A stretch of 64,000 nucleotides of DNA from Desulfurellaceae bacterium bin18 (GTDB lineage Bacteria; Desulfobacterota; Binatia; Bin18), in NCBI GenBank assembly GCA_002238415.1, contig MPMI01000026.1:21832-85831 (forward strand), given 5' to 3'. This document shows, piece after piece, positions 10,529 through 18,812 of this stretch. How positions within the stretch are numbered: the stretch's first letter is position 1; each line of letters begins with the position of its first letter. A program made the translations under genes and the position numbers. Under the pieces are notes generated by a model. The model ran no database searches and had not been told where the DNA came from. It saw only the letters and a program-made list of their open reading frames with translations.

Positions 10529-11839
10529 TTAGTACGCATCTGCATACATGCGCCGGATGTCGGCTGCATCTTTGTCTTGAAGAAATGCGATCTCTCCAGT
10601 CTTGTGAGCCAGGAACACATCGACGAATTCCCCTGGGAACCATGATCGCAGCAGCCGCTCATTATCGAGAAGGTCCAGGGCAGACTGAAGGTCGGACGGC
10701 AATCTGACGACACCGATTTTCGCCAGTTGGCCGTTCGCCAGCAGACTGAGGTCACCGGTCGTCGGTGTTGGTGCCGGTTCGTTGTCTCGAATACCTTGTA
10801 AGCCAGCTCTAGCCAGAACGGCCAGTTGCAAATAGGGGTTGGCGGTTGCGTCTGCGGCTCTATATTCCACGTGGAATTGCGACGCTGCTGTGAACCCTTC
10901 CAGTCCGATCACAGGACACACGCGCAGCGCTGCCTCTCGGTCATTCTCGGCAAAGTTATTGAAAGCAGCACTCCACCGATGCGGCTGCAAGCGCTCATAC
11001 GACACAACGCTGGATGCCGTCAGCGCAAGCAGGCTTGGCAGGTATTTCCGAATACCGCCAAAGAAGCTCCCAGCTACGGGGTTCAAGCGCGAAGGACTGT
11101 TGGCGTCGTATGTACAGGGAACACCGTCCCGATCGACAAGACTGATATGAATATGGAGTCCGTTGCCGGTGCCCTCGTCCACAACTGGAGAAAAGCTCAC
11201 TTTTCGTCCTGTTCTTTTGGCGACGGCACGGACCATTTCCCTGACAATGACACACTCATCGGCTGCACGGAGGCCCATGCTAGGCGCAACCGTGACCTCA
11301 TATTGATCCTGACCATATTCCGGTAAGAAGGTATCGGGTTTAAGGCCAGCTGACCGTAAGGCAGCGAGAATCGTCCGTCCGAACGCTGCGCTGTGTCTGA
11401 AGCTGCCTAAACCGAAGCTCGACCATGGTACTGCCTCATCTGCAACGCTCCAAAACTCATGTTCAAAGGCCACTTTCAGTTGTACGCCTGCTTCAGAGAG
11501 CAAGTCAGCCAAGGCACTTTGTAAGATCGACCGCGGACAAAAATTCCAGGACGTGCCGTCCGAAGTCCGAATGTCCCCAATCATGAAATGCTCCGGAGCA
11601 CTGCCGTCATCAAAAGCAACCCGGACTTCCGCACGCTCGTCCGGAATGAGCAACAGGTCGCCGAGAGACCCAAAAGGACCATCCGCAATCGTGTTGAAAC
11701 AGGTGATTAAGCTATTGGTCGGTACCCAACCAACCCCGCGGCGAACCCGCGTTTCTCGCTCGCTGGCGGGGAAGCCCTTGCCACGAACCTGGTTCGCCAG
11801 GTCCGCGCAGACGACCATAATGATGTCTTCGCTAATCAT
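10529..11839 (-). CDS. Glutamine synthetase family protein (GlnA-like ligase)
   Basis: The 436-residue product has the GS catalytic layout: FEHEFWS, YEVTVAPS, NGLHIHISL, the RLQPHRWS-type glutamate-binding segment, and EYRAADATANPYLQLAVLAR near the end. The sequence diverges from housekeeping GlnA, as in gamma-glutamylpolyamine or gamma-glutamylanilide synthetase-like enzymes that ligate glutamate to amines. The ATG at 11839 overlaps the stop of the upstream cysteine hydrolase (shared ATGATTAG), implying translational coupling; a TTG at 11872 is less likely. With the two upstream hydrolases it forms a tight three-gene operon. The amine substrate is unknown. Confidence 0.82.
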   Translation of the reverse strand: MISEDIIMVVCADLANQVRGKGFPASERETRVRRGVGWVPTNSLITCFNTIADGPFGSLGDLLLIPDERAEVRVAFDDGSAPEHFMIGDIRTSDGTSWNFCPRSILQSALADLLSEAGVQLKVAFEHEFWSVADEAVPWSSFGLGSFRHSAAFGRTILAALRSAGLKPDTFLPEYGQDQYEVTVAPSMGLRAADECVIVREMVRAVAKRTGRKVSFSPVVDEGTGNGLHIHISLVDRDGVPCTYDANSPSRLNPVAGSFFGGIRKYLPSLLALTASSVVSYERLQPHRWSAAFNNFAENDREAALRVCPVIGLEGFTAASQFHVEYRAADATANPYLQLAVLARAGLQGIRDNEPAPTPTTGDLSLLANGQLAKIGVVRLPSDLQSALDLLDNERLLRSWFPGEFVDVFLAHKTGEIAFLQDKDAADIRRMYADAY

Positions 11840-12485
11840 CGCGGCCCGTACTGAGGTGCGCAATTTCGGCAATCAAGTCCACTGTCACGACTTGCCGACA
11901 GTAGCCCTTGATCGCCTGCTCGCTGGCTTGCTGCCGGGCTGCTGAGTATGTGGCACACGCGTCCGTGACCATGGTGACAAGATAGCCAAGATCACAGGCA
12001 TCACGGATGGCGCTCTCCACACATTGATCGGTTGCGATGCCAGCAATCACTACTTGTTTGATTCCGAGAGAACGCAGCACATAATCGATATTGGTTGCGT
12101 TGAAAACACTCGACGCCGTCTTGCTGATGATAATCTCATCGCCCACCGGGGCAATGTCATCCAGGACTCGGGCGTCCCAGGAGCCTTTCGGTACGTTAAA
12201 GCCGGTAATCTTATAGTCGAGGCCACGGTCCCGTCCGTCTTGCGTGAGATTTTCGATAACGCAGAACATCACTTCTATGCCAGCGGCGCGGCAGCAGTGC
12301 TGTAGACGTGCAATGTTCTTGACGGCGGGTTTGAGGGCCGCAAAGAAGAAGTCGCGTTCCGCGTTCCGCGCTTCCGGTATCGAACGGACCTCTTCTCCAT
12401 CTGGATGCGCGCAGTAATTTTGCACATCGATAATGAGAAAGGCCGATTCGCCTCTGCGGAGCGGCAGATCACGACTCAGGTTCAT
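11832..12485 (-). CDS. Isochorismatase-family cysteine hydrolase
   Basis: A 217-residue alpha/beta hydrolase of the isochorismatase superfamily, which includes nicotinamidase, N-carbamoylsarcosine amidase and biuret hydrolase. The catalytic triad is visible as Asp in FLIIDVQNYC, Lys in IISKTASSVF and Cys in GIATDQCVESAIRDA, with the cis-peptide region preceding the Cys. It likely cleaves an amide or carbamoyl bond. The start ATG overlaps the upstream gene by four bases (ATGA), and its own end overlaps the GS-like gene. It sits between an N-formylglutamate amidohydrolase-like and a GS-like protein, suggesting an amide or gamma-glutamyl pathway (inference). Confidence 0.85.
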   Translation of the reverse strand: MNLSRDLPLRRGESAFLIIDVQNYCAHPDGEEVRSIPEARNAERDFFFAALKPAVKNIARLQHCCRAAGIEVMFCVIENLTQDGRDRGLDYKITGFNVPKGSWDARVLDDIAPVGDEIIISKTASSVFNATNIDYVLRSLGIKQVVIAGIATDQCVESAIRDACDLGYLVTMVTDACATYSAARQQASEQAIKGYCRQVVTVDLIAEIAHLSTGRDD

Positions 12486-13318
12486 AGCCGCAGCTCCTCA
12501 AGACAACGCTGAAGCGAGCGGGTCAATACCTGTCCCCAGTGCGACTGCCCCGCTGCGTTACGAATAAGATCGTTCCGTATTTCGATTAACACATGAGGAA
12601 TACCACGTGCCTCACCGAACCTCGGAATGGTATGGTCTTCATCATCAGCCACAACGTAGGGCTCGTTCATACCGATGACGGTATCGGGTGCTTCGACGCG
12701 CAGGTGATGGGCCAGCACTGTCGCCAGCTCGTCATCGTGATTGAACAAAAGCCCCATATGCCACGGTCGATCGACTCCGTTCAGCGTTGGAGTAAAACTA
12801 TGGATACACACCAAAACAGTTGGTACTGAGCGTTGCTCTCGGTCGTCGAATGTCTTCTCGATGACAGCACTGAAAGGCTGCCAAATCTCACGCATACGTT
12901 GCGCTCGTTGGGCGTCTGAAAGACCCACGTTGTCCGGGACACTGATCCCGGCTGAGACTTCGGGAACGAAATCCGGCACCCCAAGCGGTCTATTACAATC
13001 CACCACCAGGCGTGAGTACTTTTGATAGATGAGTTCGCCTGGAAAATTATGCGCCAACTCCCGCGCAACGGCTAAAGCGCCGATATCCCAGCCAATATGG
13101 CTTTGCAGTTCAGCCGGCGAGAGCCCGAGCGTGCCGAGTTGTGACGGTATGGCGTTTCCCGCGTGCTCGCAGACAAGGAGCATGGGCGTGTTCGCATGCT
13201 GATGGAGATGGCCGATCGGATAGACATCATGGGGTTGGAGCAGCGATGATTCGGGAGAGTCCAAGGGGCGAGCGTACAAAAATGAATGCCGTATTTCAAC
13301 ATTGCCGATCTTGTACAA
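12482..13318 (-). CDS. N-formylglutamate amidohydrolase-like protein
   Basis: The 278-residue product matches the FGase family (HutG2/N-formylglutamate deformylase), which removes formyl from N-formyl amino acids. Family marks are LLVCEHAGNAIP (metal His), HIGWDIGA, VVDCNRP and VCIHSFTP, then FNHDDELA and GIPHVLIEIRNDLI. The assigned start is a TTG at 13318 with GTGGGGA upstream, so the exact N terminus is uncertain. It is the first gene of an overlapping operon with the cysteine hydrolase and GS-like gene. The 169 bases to the divergent SnoaL-like gene carry the promoter region. Confidence 0.82.
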   Translation of the reverse strand: MYKIGNVEIRHSFLYARPLDSPESSLLQPHDVYPIGHLHQHANTPMLLVCEHAGNAIPSQLGTLGLSPAELQSHIGWDIGALAVARELAHNFPGELIYQKYSRLVVDCNRPLGVPDFVPEVSAGISVPDNVGLSDAQRAQRMREIWQPFSAVIEKTFDDREQRSVPTVLVCIHSFTPTLNGVDRPWHMGLLFNHDDELATVLAHHLRVEAPDTVIGMNEPYVVADDEDHTIPRFGEARGIPHVLIEIRNDLIRNAAGQSHWGQVLTRSLQRCLEELRL

Positions 13319-13487
13319 TCCCCACTATGATTTCAACGCCGCAGTCATCCCCAGCGGTGGAAAGTTGTACGATCCATCGGTTTTTTCAGGACAGTAGAGT
13401 GTATATACAGCTTGACGCTTGGTCGCGTTTCGTAGTACGCCGGCGGAACACGAGCTAAGAGTGGCCTGTTTATTAAGGAGGGACACC

Positions 13488-13976
13488 ATGGGAGACCTTG
13501 ACGCACGCGTACAAGCGCTTGAAGCAAAAGTCGAAGAATTGCAGAGCCGGAACGAGATTCAAGAACTCCGTTTTCGGTACCACTTGGCTGTCAATGAGAA
13601 AAAGCCGGAAATGATTCAGGACTTGTTTGCTGAGAACGGGGAGATTGACTTTGCCCACCTGGGGAAAGCGTCGGGTAGGTCGAGACTGAATACCTTCTAC
13701 CAGCAAGCTCTGTCCGACTTGGTACCGTTTGTCAAACAGTTCATTCACAACCACATTATTACGCTGAAGGGGGATACTGGGACTGGGCTCAGCTATTTAG
13801 AGGCCAAACCTATCTTTAACGGAGAAAGCTTTCTGGTCGCCGCTCGATTTGATGACGAATATATCCGCGAAAATGGGCAGTGGAAATTTCGCAAGATGAC
13901 CCTGGTGCCGTACTTCATGGTCCCACTCAAGGAAGGCTGGGCGGGCGAGAATAGGATTCAGATGGTGCGGAAATAA
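13488..13976 (+). CDS. SnoaL-like domain protein with N-terminal coiled coil
   Basis: The 162-residue protein starts with a short charged coiled coil (VQALEAKVEELQSRNEIQEL), then an NTF2-fold SnoaL_4-type domain (FRYHLAVNEKKPEMIQDLFAEN...). The C-terminal half has WKFRKMTLVPYFMVPLKEGW. Proteins of this architecture occur with aromatic or terpenoid catabolic genes, some as dehydratases or isomerases; the activity here is unknown. AAGGAGG is 7 bases before the ATG. Divergent from the FGase-like gene and convergent with the nitroreductase-like gene. Confidence 0.75.
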   Translation: MGDLDARVQALEAKVEELQSRNEIQELRFRYHLAVNEKKPEMIQDLFAENGEIDFAHLGKASGRSRLNTFYQQALSDLVPFVKQFIHNHIITLKGDTGTGLSYLEAKPIFNGESFLVAARFDDEYIRENGQWKFRKMTLVPYFMVPLKEGWAGENRIQMVRK

Positions 13977-14027
13977 TCAGAACAGTTGATGGAACTGGAA
14001 TCTGGTCTGTATGGGTTTCGGTTATCG

Positions 14028-14462
14028 TCACGGTCCGCTTTTGTTGTCTTGCGTTTGATCTTGAATTTCGACCTCGACAAAAATCGCTCCGGTCCATTCC
14101 GCTCGCATATAGGTCCACGGACGTAGTTTCTTGAACCCCGCGCTGCTCCGCTCGGGATCGTCGAGAATGGGGATGGCCCAGCCGGTGACCTCCGCGCCTT
14201 GAATGAGCATGGTGACTTCTGCGCCACCTTCGAGGTGTTTCCACCAGTCGGAGTCACTCCCGATATAGACCATATTCCCCTCACGTAGATAATCCACCGG
14301 AAACGTTTTCATCTCCGACGAGTCCCGCTTCTTCATCGTGATGAGCATGACGCCATCGCTCAGCAGTCCATGCCGCTCGGATTGCAGGATGACCGGCACG
14401 AGCGGATGGTAGGCCGCAGCGAGTACAGAGAGGCCAGCTAATACGGAAATAATAGTGATCAT
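14028..14462 (-). CDS. Deazaflavin-nitroreductase-like (Ddn/PNPOx-barrel) membrane-anchored protein, copy 1
   Basis: A 144-residue protein with an N-terminal hydrophobic segment (ITIISVLAGLSVLAAAYHPLVPVIL) and a split beta-barrel pattern: MLITMKKRDSSEMKTFPVDYLREGNMVYIGSDSDWWKHLEGGAEVTMLIQG. This resembles F420H2-dependent nitroreductase/quinone reductase (Ddn) proteins. It is a near copy of the gene at 17323, differing by scattered substitutions. The ATG at 14462 is chosen because in the paralog GAGGAAAA lies before the same codon; an ATG at 14489 overlapping the SDR remnant stop is the alternative. The upstream SDR partner is reduced to a fragment here. Confidence 0.7.
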   Translation of the reverse strand: MITIISVLAGLSVLAAAYHPLVPVILQSERHGLLSDGVMLITMKKRDSSEMKTFPVDYLREGNMVYIGSDSDWWKHLEGGAEVTMLIQGAEVTGWAIPILDDPERSSAGFKKLRPWTYMRAEWTGAIFVEVEIQDQTQDNKSGP

Positions 14463-14478
14463 ACGTTTTCCCCAACCT

Positions 14479-14656
14479 TTATGGCGCATAGGTTACTCTG
14501 GTCAGCCGCTCTGACAGTTCCCAAAGCCTTTTGGCGTTGTCATCGTTGCGGGCATGTTTACTCATATACGCCCTAGCCGGCGGTCCGGTCATCTCGAACG
14601 GGCCACCGGGACCAAAGTAATCACCTCCGGCGACATCCCCGGCCGGTGGCCGCGCA
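14479..14656 (-). pseudogene. 3' remnant of a short-chain dehydrogenase gene
   Basis: On the minus strand the region encodes AGDVAGGDYFGPGGPFEMTG, then PPARAYMSKHARNDDNAKRL and WELSERLTRVTYAP before a TAA at 14479-14481. This is nearly identical to the last ~55 residues of the intact SDR at 17768. No upstream part exists: homology ends next to the stop codon of the LLM gene at 14660. The order remnant-nitroreductase repeats the intact order SDR-nitroreductase at 17.3-18.7 kb, including the overlap between SDR stop and downstream ATG. It is the decayed half of a duplicated two-gene module. Confidence 0.85.
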
Positions 14657-14659
14657 GGA

Positions 14660-15673
14660 TTACAAGAAGTGCGGCATGAGATGGGTCTTTACCGCGTCCA
14701 GGGTGACCGCAGGCCTGATGCCCGGCACCTCAAACGCGACCGGACTGGTGAGTCCGGCATCGACGAGGGCGGCCAGCCTGTGGCGGCAGTGCTCCGGGTC
14801 GCCGGCAATCGCAAAGGTATCGATCATCCAATCCGTTACCAGATCGACGGCCAGGTCACCTGCGGCAAACCGTTCGCCAAAACGCTGCACATCTCTGGCG
14901 GCAAGACCCGGACAGGAGAAGAGCGGGTGCTCTGGCTGGCCGCTTAACAGCCCGATCCAGGTGGCCAGAAAGGGCTTGACGGCCTCACGGGCGGCAGCCG
15001 CGTCTTCTGCAATGGCAACGGTCAGCAGACCACCCACTTCAAAGTCGGCCCAGGCTTTGCCAGCGGCGTCCGTTCCTCGTCTGAGACACTCCACCGCGTA
15101 GCGCACATAGGCTGGGCTCAGCAACACGGCCAGCAGGGCCCCATCGGCAATCTGGCCGGCCAGCGTCAGGTTCTGCGGGCCCATCACCCCCAAGTGAATC
15201 GGAACGTCCGTCCGGGGAGGCTGAAAATTGAAGCAGGCGGACGTGGTCTGGAACACCTGTCCCGTATACGTCACGGCCTCACCCCGAAAGAGCGCCCGGA
15301 TAATCTCCACGCCTTCCCGCATTGAGGTGGCCGGTTTGGTGTACGGAATCCCGAGTTGTCCCTCAATCCAGGGGGCGACGCTTGCGCCCATACCCAACAC
15401 TGCGCGGCCGTCGGATATTTCTTCCAGGGAACCCAACTCCATAGCCGTCAGTACGGGATGGCGCGTATAAGGGTTGAGCACACCTATGCCGATACGGAGC
15501 GAGGTTGTGCACGCCGCAATGGCGCTGGCCAGGCTGAACGCCCCGCGGTGCACATAGTCTTCCGGCACCCAATAGGTCCCAAAGCCGTCGGCTTCAGCCT
15601 GCCGGGCCGTCGCCATACATTCCCGGGCCGTCAGATGCTGGAAGCTCACGCCAAATTCTTTTATCTGTCCCAT
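14660..15673 (-). CDS. LLM class F420/flavin-dependent oxidoreductase
   Basis: The 337-residue product is a luciferase-like TIM-barrel oxidoreductase: EFGVSFQHLTARECMATARQ, FGTYWVPEDYVHRGAF, LRIGIGVLNPYTRHP, EELGS-like LEEISDGRAVLGMGAS, then VPIHLGVMGPQNLTLAGQIADGALL. The last is the family's conserved barrel segment. The size fits methylenetetrahydromethanopterin-reductase-like F420 enzymes. The ATG at 15673 has ACGGAGGTTTCG upstream; an earlier ATG at 15742 lacks an RBS. Its stop abuts the SDR remnant, so its insertion or the flanking deletion probably removed the rest of that SDR gene. Divergent from the MFS gene. Confidence 0.87.
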   Translation of the reverse strand: MGQIKEFGVSFQHLTARECMATARQAEADGFGTYWVPEDYVHRGAFSLASAIAACTTSLRIGIGVLNPYTRHPVLTAMELGSLEEISDGRAVLGMGASVAPWIEGQLGIPYTKPATSMREGVEIIRALFRGEAVTYTGQVFQTTSACFNFQPPRTDVPIHLGVMGPQNLTLAGQIADGALLAVLLSPAYVRYAVECLRRGTDAAGKAWADFEVGGLLTVAIAEDAAAAREAVKPFLATWIGLLSGQPEHPLFSCPGLAARDVQRFGERFAAGDLAVDLVTDWMIDTFAIAGDPEHCRHRLAALVDAGLTSPVAFEVPGIRPAVTLDAVKTHLMPHFL

Positions 15674-15839
15674 CGAAACCTCCGTCGGGTCAGGCCCGCG
15701 CCGGGCGGGTCCCTTTTTATGGTCCGCTCCGGTTGCTGTCAACGAAGGGAACGTCGAGCGTTACTACGCTCTTGCCGCATTCACCACTCACCGGGTATCG
15801 TGCTCTCGACCCCGTATCGGCTCTCTCGGGACATGATCC

Positions 15840-17213
15840 ATGTCACGCCACGTCCTCCAGCCCCCGGTTCTTATCGCCAGTGCCAGCGCCGTGCTGGTCT
15901 CGCTCGATACGTCCGTGAATATCGCCTTCCCGGCGATTACGACCGACTTTGGCTTGGATGTCACCGCCATGCAGTGGGTCGTGGTCAGCTATGTCCTGAC
16001 CTATGCCAGCCTGCTGCTCGGCTGTGGCAAGGTCGCCGACGTGTGGGGTCACAGCCGCGTCCTGAGCTGGGGTCTGGGCGCCAGTGCCGTCGCCGTGCTG
16101 CTGTGCGGCCTGGCGCCCACCTTTCCCCTGCTGCTCGGAGCCCGAGTTGTGCAGGGCATCGCCGTAGCCCTTATTTTTGCCGCGGCCCCAGCGCTGGCTA
16201 CGCTGTCGGTTCCGCCACAAGCCCGGGGGCGTGTCCTCGGCATTTTTCAGATGAGCGCGGCGGTCGGCTTTGCCCTGGGGCCCCTTGTCGGCGGCCTCCT
16301 GGTCGGCAGCTTTGGCTGGCGGGCGGTGTATCTGTTTCGGGTCGGACCGGCCCTGGTGCTGGGCTGGTTGGCGTTCAGGCAGACCCCGTCAGCTACCAAG
16401 CAAACCGCCCGGCCCGCCTTTGACACCCTCGGTATACTCAGCCTGGCGGGCGGTATCGCGAGCTTGCTACTGGCCCTGAGCCGAGGCCAGACCGCGGGCT
16501 GGACCTCACCCCTCGTCCTGACCCTGCTGGGGCTCTCCGGCCTGAGCTTTACCCTCTTTGTGAAAGCCGAACAGCAGGCCAATCCACCGGTCGTGGACCT
16601 CAGCCTGTTCCGCAGACCGGCCTTTGCGCTGGCCAACGCCCTGAACGTGCTGGCGAACGGCGCCATGTTTGCGATTTGGCTCCTCGTCCCCCACTATACC
16701 GTGCAGGTACTCGGGCATCCCGAAACCACCGCCGGGTTGGTATTGGTAGCCACCCCCCTGGCTACCGCCCTGGTGGCTCCGCTGGCGGGCGCGCTCACGG
16801 ACCGGCTGGGGACCCGGCTGCTGAGTTCCGTGGGGCTCGGTCTCGAGGCCTGCGGGCTGTGGCTGATGAGTGCCCTGCACGGCGAAACCACCACCCTGCC
16901 GGCCGTGCTGACGCTCGGCCTTGTTGGGGCGGGCGTCGGACTCTTCCAGGTGCCCAATATGAGCTTTGTGATGGGGGCGATTCCCCGCGACCAGCAGGGG
17001 GTCGCGGGCGGGATGAGTCAGATGATGCGGACGCTGGGCGTCGTCCTCGGCGTAACCGGCGCCAGTACGCTGTTTGCCAGCCGCAAGATGGTGTATGCGG
17101 CGTCCGGCTCCGGAGCGTATGCAGACTCGTTTATGCCAGCCTTCCAGGACGTGTTCCTGGTCTGCGCGGGGATCTGTTTGTGTGCGTGTGTGCTGTCCGT
17201 GCTCCGCCGGTAA
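15840..17213 (+). CDS. MFS transporter, DHA2 (drug:H+ antiporter) family
   Basis: The 457-residue protein is strongly hydrophobic with about 12-14 membrane helices. The first helix carries LVSLDTSVNIAFPAI, the D-x-(T/V)-x-VN-x-A-x-P motif C1 diagnostic of DHA2/EmrB-QacA exporters. GKVADVWGHSRVL is motif A, and GFALGPLVGGLLVGSFGWRAVYLF is the antiporter motif C. It probably exports organic compounds by proton exchange. It is divergent from the LLM gene with a 166-bp shared region and convergent with the second nitroreductase-like gene. No regulator is adjacent. Confidence 0.88.
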   Translation: MSRHVLQPPVLIASASAVLVSLDTSVNIAFPAITTDFGLDVTAMQWVVVSYVLTYASLLLGCGKVADVWGHSRVLSWGLGASAVAVLLCGLAPTFPLLLGARVVQGIAVALIFAAAPALATLSVPPQARGRVLGIFQMSAAVGFALGPLVGGLLVGSFGWRAVYLFRVGPALVLGWLAFRQTPSATKQTARPAFDTLGILSLAGGIASLLLALSRGQTAGWTSPLVLTLLGLSGLSFTLFVKAEQQANPPVVDLSLFRRPAFALANALNVLANGAMFAIWLLVPHYTVQVLGHPETTAGLVLVATPLATALVAPLAGALTDRLGTRLLSSVGLGLEACGLWLMSALHGETTTLPAVLTLGLVGAGVGLFQVPNMSFVMGAIPRDQQGVAGGMSQMMRTLGVVLGVTGASTLFASRKMVYAASGSGAYADSFMPAFQDVFLVCAGICLCACVLSVLRR

Positions 17214-17322
17214 CGACCGCAACTTTCTCTTTCAAATCTTGCATGGCGTTCTCTCTTTACTCCGCTTCGACCCAGCGGTCGTCCCGCTTATGAAACCGGA
17301 GGCTGGCCCGTATAGGTCCCGG

Positions 17323-17751
17323 TCAGCTTTTGTTGTCCTGCGTTTGGTCTTGAATTTTGACTTCAACGAAAACCGCGCCGGTCCATTCCGCCCGCATATA
17401 GGTCCACGGACGGAGTTTTCTGAACCCCGCGCTGCTTCGCTCGGGATCATCGAGAATGGGGGTGGCCCAGCCTGTGTACTCCGTTCCCTGAATGAGCATG
17501 GTGACTTCCGCACCGCCCTCAAGATGTTTCTCCCACCCGAAATCGCTTCCGATGTAGACCATATCTCCCTCGCGCAGGTAGTTCACCGGAAACGTTTTCA
17601 TCTGCGCCGTCTCCCGGTCCTTCATCGTGATGAGCATGGTGCGGCCACTGAACAGCGCGTGCTGCTCGGATTGCAGGATGATCGGCATCAGAGGATGGTA
17701 GGCCGCGGCGAGTACGGAGAGGCCAGCGACTATGGAAATAATAGTGATCAT
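17323..17751 (-). CDS. Deazaflavin-nitroreductase-like (Ddn/PNPOx-barrel) membrane-anchored protein, copy 2
   Basis: The 142-residue paralog of the gene at 14028 has the same N-terminal hydrophobic helix and split-barrel core (MLITMKDRETAQMKTFPVNY, MVYIGSDFGWEKHLEGGAEV, TGWATPILDDPERSS). GAGGAAAA precedes the ATG at 17751; an in-frame ATG at 17778 overlaps the SDR stop by 11 bases, as in copy 1. It is the intact downstream partner of the SDR and is probably translationally coupled to it. The likely role is F420- or flavin-linked reduction of a quinone or nitro compound at the membrane (family-based inference). Confidence 0.7.
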   Translation of the reverse strand: MITIISIVAGLSVLAAAYHPLMPIILQSEQHALFSGRTMLITMKDRETAQMKTFPVNYLREGDMVYIGSDFGWEKHLEGGAEVTMLIQGTEYTGWATPILDDPERSSAGFRKLRPWTYMRAEWTGAVFVEVKIQDQTQDNKS

Positions 17752-17767
17752 ACGTTTTCCTCGATCT

Positions 17768-18670
17768 CTATTTCGCATAGGTCACTCCGGTTAGCCGTTC
17801 CGACAGTGCCCACAGTTTTTTGGCGTTTTCGTCATTACGGGCGTATTTGCTCATATACGCTTTGGCCGGCGGCCCGGTCATCTCAAATGGGCCTCCAGGA
17901 CCGAAGTAATCACCTCCGATGACATCTCCAGCCGTGGCTGCATGGAGCGTCGGCAGCGCACCGGCAGGCGGGTCCTGTGCCACAAACGGAAAACTCATGA
18001 AAAACCGAAAACTCGGTTTATGCTGCTGTAAATTGGTTCGGGTCGAACCAGGATGGGCCGCCGTAGAGAGCGGAGAGCCTTTCTCCGTGTGATAGAGACG
18101 TTGCAGCTCACGCATGAACAGCAAATTAGCCAGCTTGCTATAGCCATACGCCCTGTTCGGTGAGTATTTCCTTTCCGCATTCAGATTGTCGAAATGCATG
18201 GGGCTATACCGATGCATGATACTGCTCACGGTCACGATGCGTGAGTTTTCCGTTTTGAGCAATATCGTCAGTAAGCGTCCGGTCAGCGCAAAGTGACCGA
18301 GATGATTCGTGCCAAACTGCCGCTCGAAACCGTCTGCCGTCCGCTCCAAAGAGGGCACCATCATGACACCCCCGTTATTGATTAACAGGTCGAGGTTTTG
18401 ATAGGCGGCGGTAAAATTCTCGGCGAACGTTTTAACGGACTCCAAGCTCGCCAGGTCGAGTGGTTGAAATTCGATCTTGGCCTGCGAAGCGCTTTGCAGA
18501 ATATCCGCACACGCGGCTTCACCTTTTTCTTTATTCCGGCAGGCAAGGATCACCTGGGCGCCTCTTTGCGCGAGAACGCGGGCCGTCTCAAGTCCGATAC
18601 CGCTATTCGCACCGGTCACAATCGCAATACGCCCGGTTTGATCCGGAACATCTTTTTCGCTCCACGCCAT
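17768..18670 (-). CDS. Short-chain dehydrogenase (retinol-dehydrogenase/WWOX-like SDR)
   Basis: The 300-residue product is a classical-type SDR with full motifs: TGANSGIGLETARVLA (nucleotide binding), DLLINNGGVM, the Ser in VTVSSIMHRY and YGYSKLAN (YxxxK). The C-terminal tail GPPAKAYMSKYARNDENAKKLWALSERLTGV matches retinol-dehydrogenase/protochlorophyllide-reductase-like SDRs. AAGGAGG precedes the ATG at 18670. It heads a two-gene operon with the nitroreductase-like gene. A promoter (TTGACG, 16 bp, CAGAAT on the minus strand) has its -35 inside the palindrome at 18728-18746, so the divergent TetR protein probably represses it. Confidence 0.88.
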   Translation of the reverse strand: MAWSEKDVPDQTGRIAIVTGANSGIGLETARVLAQRGAQVILACRNKEKGEAACADILQSASQAKIEFQPLDLASLESVKTFAENFTAAYQNLDLLINNGGVMMVPSLERTADGFERQFGTNHLGHFALTGRLLTILLKTENSRIVTVSSIMHRYSPMHFDNLNAERKYSPNRAYGYSKLANLLFMRELQRLYHTEKGSPLSTAAHPGSTRTNLQQHKPSFRFFMSFPFVAQDPPAGALPTLHAATAGDVIGGDYFGPGGPFEMTGPPAKAYMSKYARNDENAKKLWALSERLTGVTYAK

Positions 18671-18713
18671 GATCGGTCCTCCTTTGGCTTTACCGTTTCT
18701 GTTGAGGGATAAC

Positions 18714-18741
18714 ATTCTGACATATTGACTTGTTACGTCAA
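18714..18741 (-). promoter_or_regulatory. Putative promoter of the SDR-nitroreductase operon
   Basis: On the minus strand TTGACG (18741-18736) and CAGAAT (18719-18714) are separated by 16 bases, matching sigma70 -35 and -10 elements at 5/6 and 4/6. The -35 lies inside the 19-bp palindrome at 18728-18746. Confidence 0.4.
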
Positions 18742-18746
18742 CAAGT
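18728..18746. promoter_or_regulatory. Palindromic TetR-type operator candidate
   Basis: ACTTGTT-acgtc-AACAAGT is a perfect 7-bp inverted repeat with a 5-bp spacer. It lies in the 142-bp region between the divergent SDR operon and the TetR gene and covers the predicted -35 of the SDR promoter. Position and symmetry fit a TetR dimer site; binding is inferred. Confidence 0.55.
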
Positions 18747-18775
18747 TATTTCCTTTCTCATGGCGAATGAGGAAA

Positions 18776-18803
18776 TTGACAGGCCGGCAGGGTCTGTCAT
18801 GAT
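18776..18803 (+). promoter_or_regulatory. Putative promoter of the TetR gene
   Basis: TTGACA (18776-18781) and CATGAT (18798-18803) are 16 bases apart. The predicted transcription start falls within about five bases of the ATG at 18813, and no Shine-Dalgarno is visible, so the mRNA may be leaderless or nearly so. Confidence 0.4.
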
Positions 18804-18812
18804 GTCTCGACT

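Noticed and set aside
15356..16423. 355-codon plus-strand open frame spanning the LLM gene start and the MFS gene
   Set aside because: It crosses the divergent intergenic region and overlaps both genes out of frame; no domain.
14028..17751. Repeat pair as a transposon or IS element
   Set aside because: No transposase or terminal inverted repeats; the repeats are ordinary paralogous genes in direct orientation.
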